A stretch of DNA of 64,000 nucleotides from Affinundibacterium seohonense (GCF_014284305.1 NZ_JACOFW010000001.1:248001-312000); one strand, 5' to 3'. Shown: positions 1 to 8,836, counted from the first letter of the stretch. Notes: generated by a model not told the origin, from the sequence alone. A program made the numbers and translations.

Positions 1-1
1 C

Positions 2-2110
2 GATACGCCTTTCCAGCCACGTCTGCAAAAAGAGATTGAAGAGTTCTATAACAAACTCGTTGCCGACTCGACTGCAGAAATGTCGTTCGCAGTACGCTCG
101 TCTGCAACCGCCGAAGATTTGCCGGATGCGTCATTCGCAGGCCAACAAGAAACTTTCCTCAATGTCGTTGGTATCGACAATGTGTTGGAAGCGATGAAAC
201 ATGTGTTCGCTTCTTTATACAATGATCGTGCAATTTCGTATCGTGTTCATAAAGGCTTCACGCATGCGGAAGTGGCATTGTCTGCTGGTGTACAACGCAT
301 GGTGCGCTCGGATTTGGGTGCGGCTGGTGTGATGTTCACAATTGATACTGAGTCTGGTTTTAAAGACGTGGTGTTTATTACGTCTAGTTACGGCCTTGGC
401 GAAACTGTGGTGCAAGGTGCGGTGAATCCGGATGAATTCTATGTGCATAAGCCGATGCTGGAATTAGGCAAACTGCCAGTGATCCGTCGCAATATCGGTT
501 CCAAATTGATCAAGATGGAATTCACAGGCGAAGCCAAAGCGGGTCGTTCTGTGAAGACAGTCGATGTGCCTATCGAACTGCGTAACCGTTATTCTTTGAA
601 CGATACTGAAGTCGTTGAATTAGCGAAATATGCGGTGATCATTGAGAAACATTATGGTCGTCCGATGGACATCGAGTGGGGCAAAGATGGACGCGATGGC
701 AAACTCTACATCTTGCAAGCACGTCCAGAAACAGTGAAATCACAGCAAAAAGCAACCGACGCTCAACAACGATTTAAGCTCAAAGGCACAGGCGCAGTAT
801 TGGTTTCCGGTCGTGCGATTGGTCAAAAAATTGGTGCGGGCCGTGTACGTGTGATTCACGATCCTTCCGAAATGGAACGCGTACAACCAGGTGACGTATT
901 GGTCGCGGATATGACCGATCCTAACTGGGAACCGGTCATGAAACGCGCTGCTGCTATCGTCACTAATCGAGGCGGTCGTACTTGCCACGCGGCGATCATT
1001 GCACGTGAGCTCGGTGTGCCAGCGGTGGTTGGTTGTGGTGATGCGACTGACTTGTTAAAAGACGGCACACTTGTAACCGTATCTTGCGCCGAAGGTGACG
1101 AAGGTAAGATTTATGACGGTTTGATTGAAACCGAAGTCACTGAAGAAGTTCGTGGCGAATTACCGAAATTGCCTTTGAAGATTATGCTGAACGTCGGTAA
1201 TCCGCAATTAGCATTTGATTTCCAATCAGTGCCGAACGAAGGCGTGGGCTTGGCGCGTTTGGAATTCATCATCAATAACAATATCGGCGTACATCCAAAA
1301 GCAATCTTGGAATACCCAAATATTGATCCAGACTTGAAAAAAGCGGTTGAATCAGTAGCACGTGGTCACGCATCACCAAAAGCGTTTTACGTCGACAAAT
1401 TGGCAGAAGGTGTAGCAACGATCGCAGCCGCTTTCTGGCCTAAAAAAGTCATCGTACGCTTGTCTGATTTTAAATCCAATGAGTACAAAAAACTCATCGG
1501 TGGCACACGCTACGAACCGGACGAAGAAAATCCAATGTTAGGTTTCCGTGGCGCGGCACGTTATTTGGCCAGCGATTTCGCCGAGTCTTTTGAAATGGAA
1601 TGCACGGCAATGAAACGCGTGCGTAACGACATGGGATTGACCAACGTCGAGATCATGGTGCCTTTCGTAAGAACTTTAGGTCAGGCAGAAAAAGTCGTGA
1701 ATTTGCTCGGTAAAAATGGCTTAAAACGCGGTGAAAATGGCCTACGTTTGATCATGATGTGCGAAGTCCCTTCGAATGCGATTCTGGCTGAAGAGTTCTT
1801 AGAATTCTTCGACGGTTTCTCTATCGGTTCCAATGATTTGACGCAGTTAACCTTGGGGCTAGATCGTGACTCCGGCATGGAGTTGTTAGCAGCAGATTTT
1901 GATGAGCGTGATCCTGCAGTCAAAGCGATGTTGTCACGTGCGATTTCTGCCTGCCTCAAAGCAGGTAAGTACGTCGGCATTTGCGGTCAGGGACCTTCTG
2001 ATCATCCAGACTTTGCGGAATGGTTGATGCAAGAAGGTATTGAGTCAATTTCACTTAATCCTGATTCAGTGATTGACACTTGGAAGCAGTTGGCTGCCGT
2101 TGCTAAGTAA
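2..2110 (+). CDS. ppsA: Phosphoenolpyruvate synthase, 5'-truncated by the window edge
   Basis: PEP synthase converts pyruvate, ATP and water to phosphoenolpyruvate, AMP and phosphate, a cytosolic gluconeogenic step. The reading frame is open from base 2, so the ATG at 80 is internal; 702 residues are visible. Family members are about 790 residues, so roughly 90 N-terminal residues lie outside the window. In order one sees the end of the ATP-grasp nucleotide-binding domain ([10 protein letters not shown], then the segment ending LQARPET), the swivelling phosphohistidine domain with the catalytic His in GGRTCHAAI, and the PEP/pyruvate-binding barrel with [13 protein letters not shown] and the C-terminal catalytic Cys in GICGQGPS. 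A strong terminator follows 30 bp downstream, so it is probably the last gene of its transcript. Identification is firm. Confidence 0.97.
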   Translation, partial: DTPFQPRLQKEIEEFYNKLVADSTAEMSFAVRSSATAEDLPDASFAGQQETFLNVVGIDNVLEAMKHVFASLYNDRAISYRVHKGFTHAEVALSAGVQRMVRSDLGAAGVMFTIDTESGFKDVVFITSSYGLGETVVQGAVNPDEFYVHKPMLELGKLPVIRRNIGSKLIKMEFTGEAKAGRSVKTVDVPIELRNRYSLNDTEVVELAKYAVIIEKHYGRPMDIEWGKDGRDGKLYILQARPETVKSQQKATDAQQRFKLKGTGAVLVSGRAIGQKIGAGRVRVIHDPSEMERVQPGDVLVADMTDPNWEPVMKRAAAIVTNRGGRTCHAAIIARELGVPAVVGCGDATDLLKDGTLVTVSCAEGDEGKIYDGLIETEVTEEVRGELPKLPLKIMLNVGNPQLAFDFQSVPNEGVGLARLEFIINNNIGVHPKAILEYPNIDPDLKKAVESVARGHASPKAFYVDKLAEGVATIAAAFWPKKVIVRLSDFKSNEYKKLIGGTRYEPDEENPMLGFRGAARYLASDFAESFEMECTAMKRVRNDMGLTNVEIMVPFVRTLGQAEKVVNLLGKNGLKRGENGLRLIMMCEVPSNAILAEEFLEFFDGFSIGSNDLTQLTLGLDRDSGMELLAADFDERDPAVKAMLSRAISACLKAGKYVGICGQGPSDHPDFAEWLMQEGIESISLNPDSVIDTWKQLAAVAK

Positions 2111-2139
2111 AATATCGAAATAATTTCTCGGTAAATTCA

Positions 2140-2175
2140 AGCGCGAAGATTCAATGGAGTCTTCGCGCTTTTTTG
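2140..2175 (+). terminator. Intrinsic terminator of ppsA
   Basis: An 11-bp perfect stem (AAGCGCGAAGA at 2140-2150 with TCTTCGCGCTT at 2161-2171) encloses a 10-nt loop and runs into a T tract. It lies 30 bp after the ppsA stop codon and fits a Rho-independent terminator. Confidence 0.9.
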
Positions 2176-2296
2176 TTTGGAAAATCACTGGTATCAAACT
2201 CTGAACTGTTTGTGGTAAGTGAAAAATAGCAGTGACACATTTTACAAACTTCTTTATATTTCGTTAAAACGACTAAGGAAAATATTCGTGCCGTAA

Positions 2297-2328
2297 GTAG
2301 GGTGCAATAGCCAAAGGCGTATTGCACC
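2297..2328 (+). repeat. REP-like palindrome with GTAG foot (copy 1)
   Basis: GTAG at 2297-2300 is followed by a hairpin: GGTGCAATAGCC, loop AAA, GGCGTATTGCACC, with a single bulged base. A GTAG tetranucleotide at the foot of an imperfect palindrome is the hallmark of REP sequences mobilised by RAYT (TnpA-REP) enzymes. A second, oppositely oriented copy lies at 2417-2446. No RAYT gene is present in the window. Confidence 0.6.
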
Positions 2329-2416
2329 GTCCGACAGTCGACCGATCAACAGCGAAGCAATTCATTTGCAAATCAAAAAAACAAAAGAAATAATTGTTCG
2401 CCATGATCAACCATCA

Positions 2417-2446
2417 TACGGCGCAATACGCCTGCGGCTATTGACG
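2417..2446 (-). repeat. REP-like palindrome (copy 2), inverted, abutting the IS end
   Basis: Read on the minus strand this contains CAATAGCCGCAGGCGTATTG, which matches the core of copy 1 (CAATAGCC, AAA, GGCGTATTG) apart from the loop. Its outer side reads GCGCC instead of GCACC. The arm towards higher coordinates breaks off after CTATTG, a few bases before the presumed IS terminal repeat at 2449, so the element probably sits inside this REP. Confidence 0.55.
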
Positions 2447-2448
2447 TA

Positions 2449-3830
2449 TATGGACTCCTCCAATATTGCAAATTTTTTTGTTCAAACAAAAGGTGTAACT
2501 GCTCGCGTATATCCGGCTTCTATCTGGGCACCGTCGCGCCCGATCCATAATGGAATCTGCGCGCTTGCTCCAGAACGCCCTAGCGACCTTATCTCATTCA
2601 AGACAGTGGACCTTCTCAATAGGCTGGTGATTCAAGCGCCGGTCTAACCTGTTTGCCATCACTTCAAAATTCGCAATTACCGCTGAAACACATTTTCGAC
2701 TTCGATACTTTCCTCAGCGCCTACATCATTGCACCTCGATAGACTTCTTGCTTGCTCAAGATTGACCACGCAATTCTTGCGTTTTTGTTCGCTAAGGCCA
2801 CCGTTGCAATGTTTCTGTTTCGCCTCAACATTAAACCTTGTGCCCATCGGCTACGTCGATCTAGTTTGTTGGTACAGGTATTCAATGCCGCTCGCGCACC
2901 ATGAATTAGCAGCGTTCTCAAATACGTATCACCACGCTTACTGATGTGCCCAAGTCGTTCTTTGCCGCCACTTGAGTTCTGTCGTGGTACCAGACCTAAC
3001 CATGCCGCCATATCGCGTCCATTAGAGAATTGTGTTGCATCACCCACTGCTGCGACTAAGGCGCTGGCCGTAATCGGACCAAATCCTTCGATTGCCATTA
3101 ATCGTTGAATACGCTCATCTGATTTCACTGCTGCTGCGATACGTTGATCATGCGCCTTCACGCGATCGTCGACTTCTCTGAGTTCTTCTGCCAACTCACG
3201 CAATAACGGTAAAAAACGCACATTGAGTTTGTCATCGGTATTCTCTAACAACATAGGCAAAGCTTGCCGAACCTGCGATACCCCTAGCGCAATCACAATG
3301 CCAAACTCACCTAACAAGCCGCGTATTTCATTGCATAAAGCTGTTCTGGCGCGAATCAGGCGACTACGAATTCTGTGCTCAGCCTGAATGACTTGTTGAT
3401 CCACATCTTTGATCGCAACAAATCGCATTGACGGACGACCGACGGCTTCACAAATCGCTTCTGCATCATTGGCATCATTCTTCCCGCTCTTTACATACGG
3501 CTTGACGAATTGCGCAGCAATCAATTTAACCTGATTAACCTGATGTCCATACTTGCGCAGTTCTCTTGCCCAGTAGTGTGAAGATCCACACGCTTCCATA
3601 CCGATCAAACAGGGTGGTAAATTCTTAAAAAAATCGAGCCTTTGGGCACGGCGTAACTGCTTACGCAGCACCACTTTTTCTAATCGATCAACGCCATGTA
3701 ATTGAAAAACTTGCTTTGCTAGATCGATACCAATTCAAGTAATATTCATTTGGACTTCTCCTCTGTGAACTAATCAGTTTTACCTCTAATTAGTTTGGCA
3801 CATTTGATGCCGTAGGGGGAGGAGTTCATT
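2449..3830 (-). mobile_element. IS110-family (probably IS1111-group) insertion sequence, about 1.4 kb
   Basis: The transposase frame (2721-3749, minus) is of the DEDD type. Candidate subterminal inverted repeats flank it: TATGGACTCCTCC at 2449-2461 and GGAGGAGTTCATT at 3818-3830, matching at 11 of 13 positions when one is reverse-complemented. The resulting length of about 1.38 kb is usual for the family. About 260 bp lie between the transposase stop and the left end. In the IS1111 group the guide (bridge) RNA is encoded on that 3' side, so this segment (2462-2720) is the place to look for one. Exact ends are uncertain because this family makes little or no target duplication. Confidence 0.6.
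2721..3749 (-). pseudogene. IS110/IS1111-type DEDD transposase with an in-frame TGA at codon 5
   Basis: The natural frame begins with ATG at 3749-3747 and reads MNIT, stop, IGIDLAKQVFQLHG, then continues open to the TAG at 2721. The TGA occupies 3737-3735. A single C-to-T change from CGA (Arg) would explain it. The remaining open part from the GTG at 3674 encodes 317 residues: GMEACGSSHYWAR and KNDANDAEAI of the N-terminal DEDD nuclease domain, then the C-terminal transposase domain with GFGPITASAL, AAWLGLVPRQ and the conserved serine region NSSGGKERLG. The first catalytic Asp (in GIDLAK) lies upstream of the GTG, so a protein started there would lack it. It is probably inactive unless the stop is read through or a start between the stop and GIDLAK is used. 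Confidence 0.8.
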
Positions 3831-3882
3831 CCATTGCCTTACGAAAAGATTGCGGGTTACTGAATTATTTTAATAATAATTA

Positions 3883-5724
3883 TTATTTTTCAGACCAATC
3901 ATTTTCTGACCATCCGTTTTCTTCGAGGTGAATTTCAAGAGCACTCATTAAATCCTCCGCATCAAATTCTTCATCAGCGTTGATTGCGTTCAAGATTTTC
4001 CCAGGAACTTTTGGTTTATTTTGACTTTGTTTCGCAACATATTCAAGATACTCAAAAAAGCTAGTATGAAAATCGAGATATGCTTGTGAATCATCCCAAA
4101 TCTCTGGGATTGCCCCGGATACGAACGGCAAAGAAAGTCTTTCTATGCGATCAGGCGAGTCTAAATACATGTGTACGCGATTAAAGAAGTTGGTAAAGAG
4201 TTTTGGGTCAAACGGATTGACGGATATTTCATTGAGATACTTAGATAAATTCGGTACGATTTTCAATGCTTGACGTGCTGCATCTAGATACTCTTGATAT
4301 TTTATTTCAAGACTTTCCTGAGATGTGTTTAGCTTTTTTTGTAGCTCCATCCATTTATTTATTTTTATAGCTCCAGCGGCATCGAGCTTTTCTTTCAATT
4401 CATGATTGAAAAAACTAGGAACCCAATATCCATAACATGTTTCGATTGAGTAAGGTTTGATTGATGCCCGAATGGTTCTATTTACTTCCGACTCCTCAGA
4501 TTCGCTATTGGCTTCGTCGTCGGTTGATTTTTCAAGAAACGCAGCATGTTTTAGATTAAATGGACCGATCCCAGTGGTCTGATCCGCAAAAGGAAGTCGA
4601 ATACCACCGATTAATTCCCGTTCTTCATTTGACAATAACTTTAGTAGTTCGCGAAATGGGTTAAATGTCGTTGTTAGTGATGCGATCGGCTTGAAATAAA
4701 GTATTCCTGTCTTGAAGAAGGAAACTAAACTATCGACCGGCATATCTTCTGAATCTAATGACGTTGCAGTCGTCCACGCACTATTAAAATACTCTAGTAA
4801 AGTTTGAGCGTTCGGAAGTGCAACGAGTAATTCTTCATTTTTGTAGAGAGCGGCATTTGTTGCGTTCGCTGAGCCAACCAACGCTGATATTTTTCCACCG
4901 CAATTGGTCAAAAATAATTTTGTATGAAACATACCTGGCGCACTCGCCAATCGAATGTCGATTTGACGCCCATTTGCACTAAGTGCGATCCTAAACTTCT
5001 TTAGATCGCGCTTCTGATCGTCTAAACGTTGGCCTCGGTATCCATTAAACATGAGGCGAATTGTCTGAACGGTCTTGTGCTTCGACATCAGGTCAGATAT
5101 AAATGCTTCATCGTAGAAACCGGCAGCGATCGAAATTTCGTCCGCATTTTCCATTTGCTTTCGCATCCAAGAAATCGAAAGCTTTTCCAAAGAAGGGACA
5201 TTTTTAACTCTAGTCGATGCGTAAAGTGTTAAATCTTGTTCTTGATGCGGCTGTTGGTCTATCGGGTTATTTTGACTTTCTCTAAACTCCCTGATAAACC
5301 TAGATAATTGGGTCGATCCATGCACCGTCATTAGGTGACTACTCAAAAAATCTTTGTCGATGCGCATTTTTTTTGCAAGTATTTTGATACTTCGATCATC
5401 ATCGCGAATTTCGTTAATTGTTATTTCGCCAGAAAACTCTTCGTAAACTGGGTCGAGGCATGCCTCGATTTCTTCAGCAACAGATTCGAAAGACTTTCTT
5501 GGTGATCCACCTAGTTGATCAACAACGATTTCATTCCATTTTGTTAAAGGAAATAAACCTGCCGATACCAAGGTCTCTAGACTTGTGCCCGTTTGATAAA
5601 CGATCTGACTAATCATTTCTTCTTTACTTCTTCGGCCGGGCTGTTCGTAATAATCATTAATGCTTTTGATGTCAGTGAATGTTAATTGTCGCAGTAATCG
5701 ACGTGCAATAGATGCTTTTGCCAT
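3883..5724 (-). CDS. PLD-superfamily (single HKD motif) nuclease-like protein, family not recognised
   Basis: The protein has 613 residues. Residues 178-325 form a phospholipase D-like domain. The motif His267-Thr-Lys269 in MFHTKLFLTN is followed by GSANATN (Gly284 to Asn290) and NEELLV at about 296-301, the pattern of HKD nucleases. Only one HKD motif is seen, so two subunits would probably share an active site as in BfiI or NgoFVII. The N-terminal 150 residues are predicted helical and charged; RRSKEEMISQ at 31-40 recalls SAP-like DNA-binding helices, but this is weak. Residues 330-613 match nothing I know; an acidic stretch rich in Glu/Ser occurs near 405-420. There is no signal peptide or membrane segment, so it is probably cytosolic. 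The gene is AT-rich, lies beside an IS and sits in an islet between ppsA and nfeD. A role in DNA restriction or phage defence is inference only. Confidence 0.65.
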   Translation of the reverse strand: MAKASIARRLLRQLTFTDIKSINDYYEQPGRRSKEEMISQIVYQTGTSLETLVSAGLFPLTKWNEIVVDQLGGSPRKSFESVAEEIEACLDPVYEEFSGEITINEIRDDDRSIKILAKKMRIDKDFLSSHLMTVHGSTQLSRFIREFRESQNNPIDQQPHQEQDLTLYASTRVKNVPSLEKLSISWMRKQMENADEISIAAGFYDEAFISDLMSKHKTVQTIRLMFNGYRGQRLDDQKRDLKKFRIALSANGRQIDIRLASAPGMFHTKLFLTNCGGKISALVGSANATNAALYKNEELLVALPNAQTLLEYFNSAWTTATSLDSEDMPVDSLVSFFKTGILYFKPIASLTTTFNPFRELLKLLSNEERELIGGIRLPFADQTTGIGPFNLKHAAFLEKSTDDEANSESEESEVNRTIRASIKPYSIETCYGYWVPSFFNHELKEKLDAAGAIKINKWMELQKKLNTSQESLEIKYQEYLDAARQALKIVPNLSKYLNEISVNPFDPKLFTNFFNRVHMYLDSPDRIERLSLPFVSGAIPEIWDDSQAYLDFHTSFFEYLEYVAKQSQNKPKVPGKILNAINADEEFDAEDLMSALEIHLEENGWSENDWSEK

Positions 5725-5762
5725 ATCTGAAGGTCCTGTGAGGTTTACTCATTAAATTGAAG

Positions 5763-5791
5763 GTCATAAGCGGTGACCCTAGTTTTTGCAA
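5763..5791 (-). promoter_or_regulatory. Candidate sigma70 promoter for the PLD-domain gene
   Basis: On the minus strand TTGCAA (5791-5786) and TATGAC (5768-5763) are separated by 17 bp and lie about 40 bp upstream of the ATG at 5724. Each hexamer matches consensus at 4 of 6 positions. If real, the PLD-domain gene can be expressed independently of the membrane-protein gene upstream. Confidence 0.35.
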
Positions 5792-5815
5792 TCGATTTAT
5801 TTTAAATAAATACAA

Positions 5816-6682
5816 TTATTGCTTTTCGTTTTGATCTATATAACTGCCATTTTTGTAGATATAAGTAATGTTTTTTGCTGGTGCTATTGATTTACCAGGC
5901 TCTTTGCTCTCTGTTCCGGTACGTGTAATTAATAAATTTGGATATTCTGAAGTTGATCCACTATCAACAGAAATTGTACCTTTATGGCTATAACACGGCC
6001 CCATTAATAATATTCCGTCTTCATCAACTAGAGGTTCATCACTACAAGTTCCGGAGTTATCTCCACCAGTAGCAACATAGCCAGCATTAACCCAATTATT
6101 TTTAGCAAATATGTACACTGATTTGCCTTCATGAGTGTATCCCTGTCCGCTCTCAAATCCATCGAGCAACAACGCTACTGATTTTGATGAAAGTTTAAGA
6201 ATTTCGAATTTTGCTTCTTGCACTGACCCCCATGTTCCTGCACCGCCAATCTTAGGCTGTTTTGCTATGACTTCCCATTTATCTAAATTCTGCTTATAAG
6301 TCACTACATCAACATCAACCCCATCAGCATGAGAGTCATTCGGCTTACCCTTTTCATCTAAACTTTGTGTAGAAAAAAACTTTGCATGATAATTGTTGCC
6401 ATCAATTGTTATTGTTTTTTCAAACCAAAAACTCGTTAACTTATCAGGTGCAGTTTTTGCTTTTCCATTAAGTTCAGTTACGCCAAATAAGTCTTGAAAG
6501 GCTGTTGAGATACTTGGTAATGACGCTACTTTAAGTTCTTCCAATTTAGCATCTTGATTTATAGTTTGACTTGAATTTCTACTTTGATAATAAAATAATG
6601 CTAAAGCTCCGATTGCAAGAACTAATGCGCCAGAAAGCACACCTATGATGATTGATTGCTTTGTAAATGATTGCTGAGTCAT
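5816..6682 (-). CDS. Membrane-anchored protein of unknown function
   Basis: From the ATG at 6682 the product has 288 residues; a GTG three codons upstream (6691) is an alternative start and neither has a clear ribosome-binding site. After a short basic N-terminus, residues 11-31 form one strongly hydrophobic helix (IIIGVLSGALVLAIGALALF), so the rest is probably periplasmic (N-in, C-out). The outer part is polar, rich in Gly, Ser and Thr, and contains two well-separated cysteines (SGTCSDEP and MGPCYSHKG) that could form a disulfide. I recognise no domain. It lies 91 bp upstream of the PLD-domain gene on the same strand, shares its AT-rich character, and the two may have been acquired together. 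Functional linkage is not shown. Confidence 0.6.
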   Translation of the reverse strand: MTQQSFTKQSIIIGVLSGALVLAIGALALFYYQSRNSSQTINQDAKLEELKVASLPSISTAFQDLFGVTELNGKAKTAPDKLTSFWFEKTITIDGNNYHAKFFSTQSLDEKGKPNDSHADGVDVDVVTYKQNLDKWEVIAKQPKIGGAGTWGSVQEAKFEILKLSSKSVALLLDGFESGQGYTHEGKSVYIFAKNNWVNAGYVATGGDNSGTCSDEPLVDEDGILLMGPCYSHKGTISVDSGSTSEYPNLLITRTGTESKEPGKSIAPAKNITYIYKNGSYIDQNEKQ

Positions 6683-6691
6683 ATTTCCCAC

Positions 6692-7130
6692 TATTTATTT
6701 TATGAATTTGAATTGATTTTATTTCGATAAGATAAGAAATATATCTTTAAGGATAGGAAATTCAAGCCACCTAACCGAAATATTCTACCTTAACCCCGTG
6801 AGCATAAGTGCAAGTATCGATACCCGCTGCATTTGGATATGTAATCGAAATGGATTGTTGCGCCTAGGAGCCGGGGTCAAACGTTCGCAGTAACAGTAAT
6901 TTAGCTAGAGAGTTAAAGTCCGTCCTAGGAAATGTCCATACGACTCGGTAGCACGAAATAGCGGCGTTTGAGTAATCAAGGGTCGTGAGTTCTTTGCGAC
7001 GCAGATACCCTGTGTCAAGCTAGTTGTCTCAAATTGATTTCACATTCTCGTCATAATTTGCGATTACATTACAGCCATCAAAACAAGAAAAAATATAGAA
7101 TTAGTAACCCCTCAAATTACCTGCGAAAAG
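6692..7130. other. Non-coding stretch with no recognised feature
   Basis: No open frame of useful length or recognisable RNA is visible on either strand. Two CCTAGG hexamers (6863-6868 and 6924-6929) lie 61 bp apart as part of a short inverted repeat. The stretch ends at a plus-strand terminator that has no plus-strand gene before it, so it may be the eroded end of the inserted segment or hold an unrecognised RNA. Confidence 0.4.
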
Positions 7131-7163
7131 ACCCTCCACATCATCGATGTCGAGGGTTTTTTT
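7131..7163 (+). terminator. Orphan intrinsic terminator upstream of nfeD
   Basis: ACCCTCCACAT (7131-7141) pairs with ATGTCGAGGGT (7147-7157) with one mismatch around a short loop and is followed by seven T residues. The polarity is plus strand. No plus-strand gene lies between the IS and this site, so its parent transcript is unknown. Confidence 0.7.
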
Positions 7164-7186
7164 GTTTGTGAAATACCGATGACAAT

Positions 7187-7215
7187 TTGTTAGTTATCGG
7201 GCAGACTGTTGTAAT
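7187..7215 (+). promoter_or_regulatory. Candidate sigma70 promoter of nfeD-SPFH
   Basis: TTGTTA (7187-7192) and TGTAAT (7210-7215) are separated by 17 bp, just after the terminator and about 20 bp before the nfeD start codon. The -10 matches 5 of 6 positions and the -35 matches 4 of 6. The leader would be very short but still includes the AAGGAG ribosome-binding site. Confidence 0.45.
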
Positions 7216-7236
7216 TCTTTTTAAGGAGAATAATAA

Positions 7237-7671
7237 ATGGAAGCATGGACTTGGTGGTTGGTGTTAGCAGGTGTGGTGGTGATTCTGGAGCTGTTCACCG
7301 GAACTTTTTATCTATTGATGTTTGCCGTGGGCTTAGCCAGTGCATCGATCGCGTCTTTGTTTATCGGCTCGGTGCAATTGCAAATGTTGATTGCTGCTGT
7401 GATCGGTAGTGTTGCAACTTTAGCGCTACATAATAGCAAATATGGTTGGAAGGAAAGAGGCGATACCGCACGTGACCCTAATGTGAATATCGATATTGGT
7501 CAGCAATTGAAAGTCGATGAATGGCATGATCAGGGCAACGGTGTTTTCGTTGCCCGAACCAAATATCGTGGTGCAATGTGGGATGTGGAGTCGCGTCATG
7601 CCAATGGAAGCTCGGGCGTGTTTGTGATTGAAGCCGTAGAAGGGAGCCGCTTAATCGTGCGCCCCTCTTAA
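7237..7671 (+). CDS. NfeD-family membrane protein (YbbJ-like)
   Basis: This 144-residue protein has two hydrophobic segments (about 5-25 and 28-60, with short polar breaks) followed by a soluble OB-fold-like C-terminal domain, here about 85-144 (VDEWHDQGNGVFVARTKY, then a Trp-containing strand and VEGSRLIVRP). NfeD proteins are encoded beside SPFH/stomatin proteins and are thought to act with them in membrane microdomains; the stomatin partner starts 57 bp downstream. The short length is that of the YbbJ type, without the N-terminal serine-protease domain of long NfeD. A good ribosome-binding site (AAGGAG) precedes the ATG. Family assignment is firm; the cellular role is known only in outline. 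Confidence 0.88.
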   Translation: MEAWTWWLVLAGVVVILELFTGTFYLLMFAVGLASASIASLFIGSVQLQMLIAAVIGSVATLALHNSKYGWKERGDTARDPNVNIDIGQQLKVDEWHDQGNGVFVARTKYRGAMWDVESRHANGSSGVFVIEAVEGSRLIVRPS

Positions 7672-7728
7672 TGAAAAGTCGTAAGTTCGTTTTGACTATG
7701 ATCTAAACAAAATAATAAAGGAAATAAA

Positions 7729-8646
7729 ATGGAAAATTCTAGCTTTGTCGTGATGGTGTTATTTGTCCTGGCCTTGGTTTTTATCATGAAGACCATCAAG
7801 GTCGTACCGCAGCAAGATGCGTGGGTGGTTGAACGTCTTGGTAAGTATCATGCGACTTTGGGCCCAGGTCTAAATATCGTTGTGCCCTTCGTTGATCGCG
7901 TCGCCTATAAGCATATCTTGAAAGAGATTCCACTCGATGTGCCGCCACAGGTCTGTATCACTAAGGACAATACGCAATTGCAGGTGGACGGTATCTTGTA
8001 TTTTCAGATTACCGATGCGATGCGAGCTTCTTACGGTTCTTCTAATTACATTGCAGCGATCACACAGTTAGCACAAACCACACTGCGTTCAGTGATCGGT
8101 AAGATGGAATTGGATAAAACCTTTGAAGAACGCGATCACATTAATACGACGATTGTGAATGCGATTGATGAATCTGCAGCAAACTGGGGCGTAAAAGTGT
8201 TGCGCTATGAGATCAAAGATTTGACGCCACCAAAAGAAATTCTGCACGCGATGCAAGCACAGATCACAGCAGAACGTGAAAAACGTGCTCTGATCGCTGC
8301 GTCCGAAGGTCGTAAGCAAGAGCAAATCAATATCGCTACCGGTGAACGTGAGGCGTCCATTGCGAAGTCTGAAGGTGAAATGCAAGCGTCGATCAACCGT
8401 GCACAAGGTCAGGCTGGCGCGATTCTGGCAATTGCTGAAGCCAGTGCTGAAGCGATTCGTCAAACAGCGGCGGCGATTCGTGAACCTGGTGGTGCGGATG
8501 CGGTGAATTTGAAAGTGGCGGAGCAATATGTCGCTGCGTTTGCAAATTTAGCGAAGACCAATAACTCCATCATCGTGCCTGCCAATATGAGTGATATGAG
8601 TGGCTTGATTGCAAGTGCGATGCAGGTTGTGAAAGCGCAGAAGTAA
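7729..8646 (+). CDS. SPFH/stomatin-family protein (QmcA/YbbK-like paraslipin)
   Basis: The 305-residue protein has an N-terminal membrane segment (residues 6-21), the SPFH domain from VVPQQDAWVVERLGKY through GPGLNIVVPFVDRV to about 190, and then a long helical region rich in Ala, Glu and Gln (about 185-260). That region carries repeats of the type ASEGRKQEQI / ATGEREASI / KSEGEMQASI, expected to form a coiled coil for oligomeric ring assembly. Length and order match E. coli QmcA. The NfeD partner is immediately upstream and co-transcription is likely; a strong terminator follows at 8711. The family organises detergent-resistant membrane regions and influences membrane proteases. The family call is firm, the specific role inferred. 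Confidence 0.9.
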   Translation: MENSSFVVMVLFVLALVFIMKTIKVVPQQDAWVVERLGKYHATLGPGLNIVVPFVDRVAYKHILKEIPLDVPPQVCITKDNTQLQVDGILYFQITDAMRASYGSSNYIAAITQLAQTTLRSVIGKMELDKTFEERDHINTTIVNAIDESAANWGVKVLRYEIKDLTPPKEILHAMQAQITAEREKRALIAASEGRKQEQINIATGEREASIAKSEGEMQASINRAQGQAGAILAIAEASAEAIRQTAAAIREPGGADAVNLKVAEQYVAAFANLAKTNNSIIVPANMSDMSGLIASAMQVVKAQK

Positions 8647-8710
8647 TTTTAAGACTGAAGGCAACTACCACTTATTTTTTTCGAAGTAAGAAAAAGTAAT
8701 TGAGGTAATT

Positions 8711-8757
8711 AACAAAACCACCGACCTCATTCGTGAACGGTGGTTTTGTTTTTTTGC
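8711..8757 (+). terminator. Intrinsic terminator of the nfeD-SPFH unit
   Basis: A 13-bp perfect stem (AACAAAACCACCG at 8711-8723 with CGGTGGTTTTGTT at 8738-8750) with a 14-nt loop runs into a further T tract. It lies 65 bp after the SPFH gene stop. Confidence 0.9.
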
Positions 8758-8836
8758 TACATTACTTTGATTTTTAATGTTATTTTAACTAAATGTTTTT
8801 ATACTTAAATTTCTTAAGACACTTGAGGGTGCTGAA

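Noticed and set aside
2366..2647. 93-codon plus-strand open frame
   Set aside because: It runs across the REP palindrome and the IS end, has no ribosome-binding site and no recognisable protein features.
8089..8526. 145-codon open frame opposite the SPFH gene
   Set aside because: Composition (Phe, Arg, Cys, Thr) is that of an antisense shadow of the coiled-coil region.
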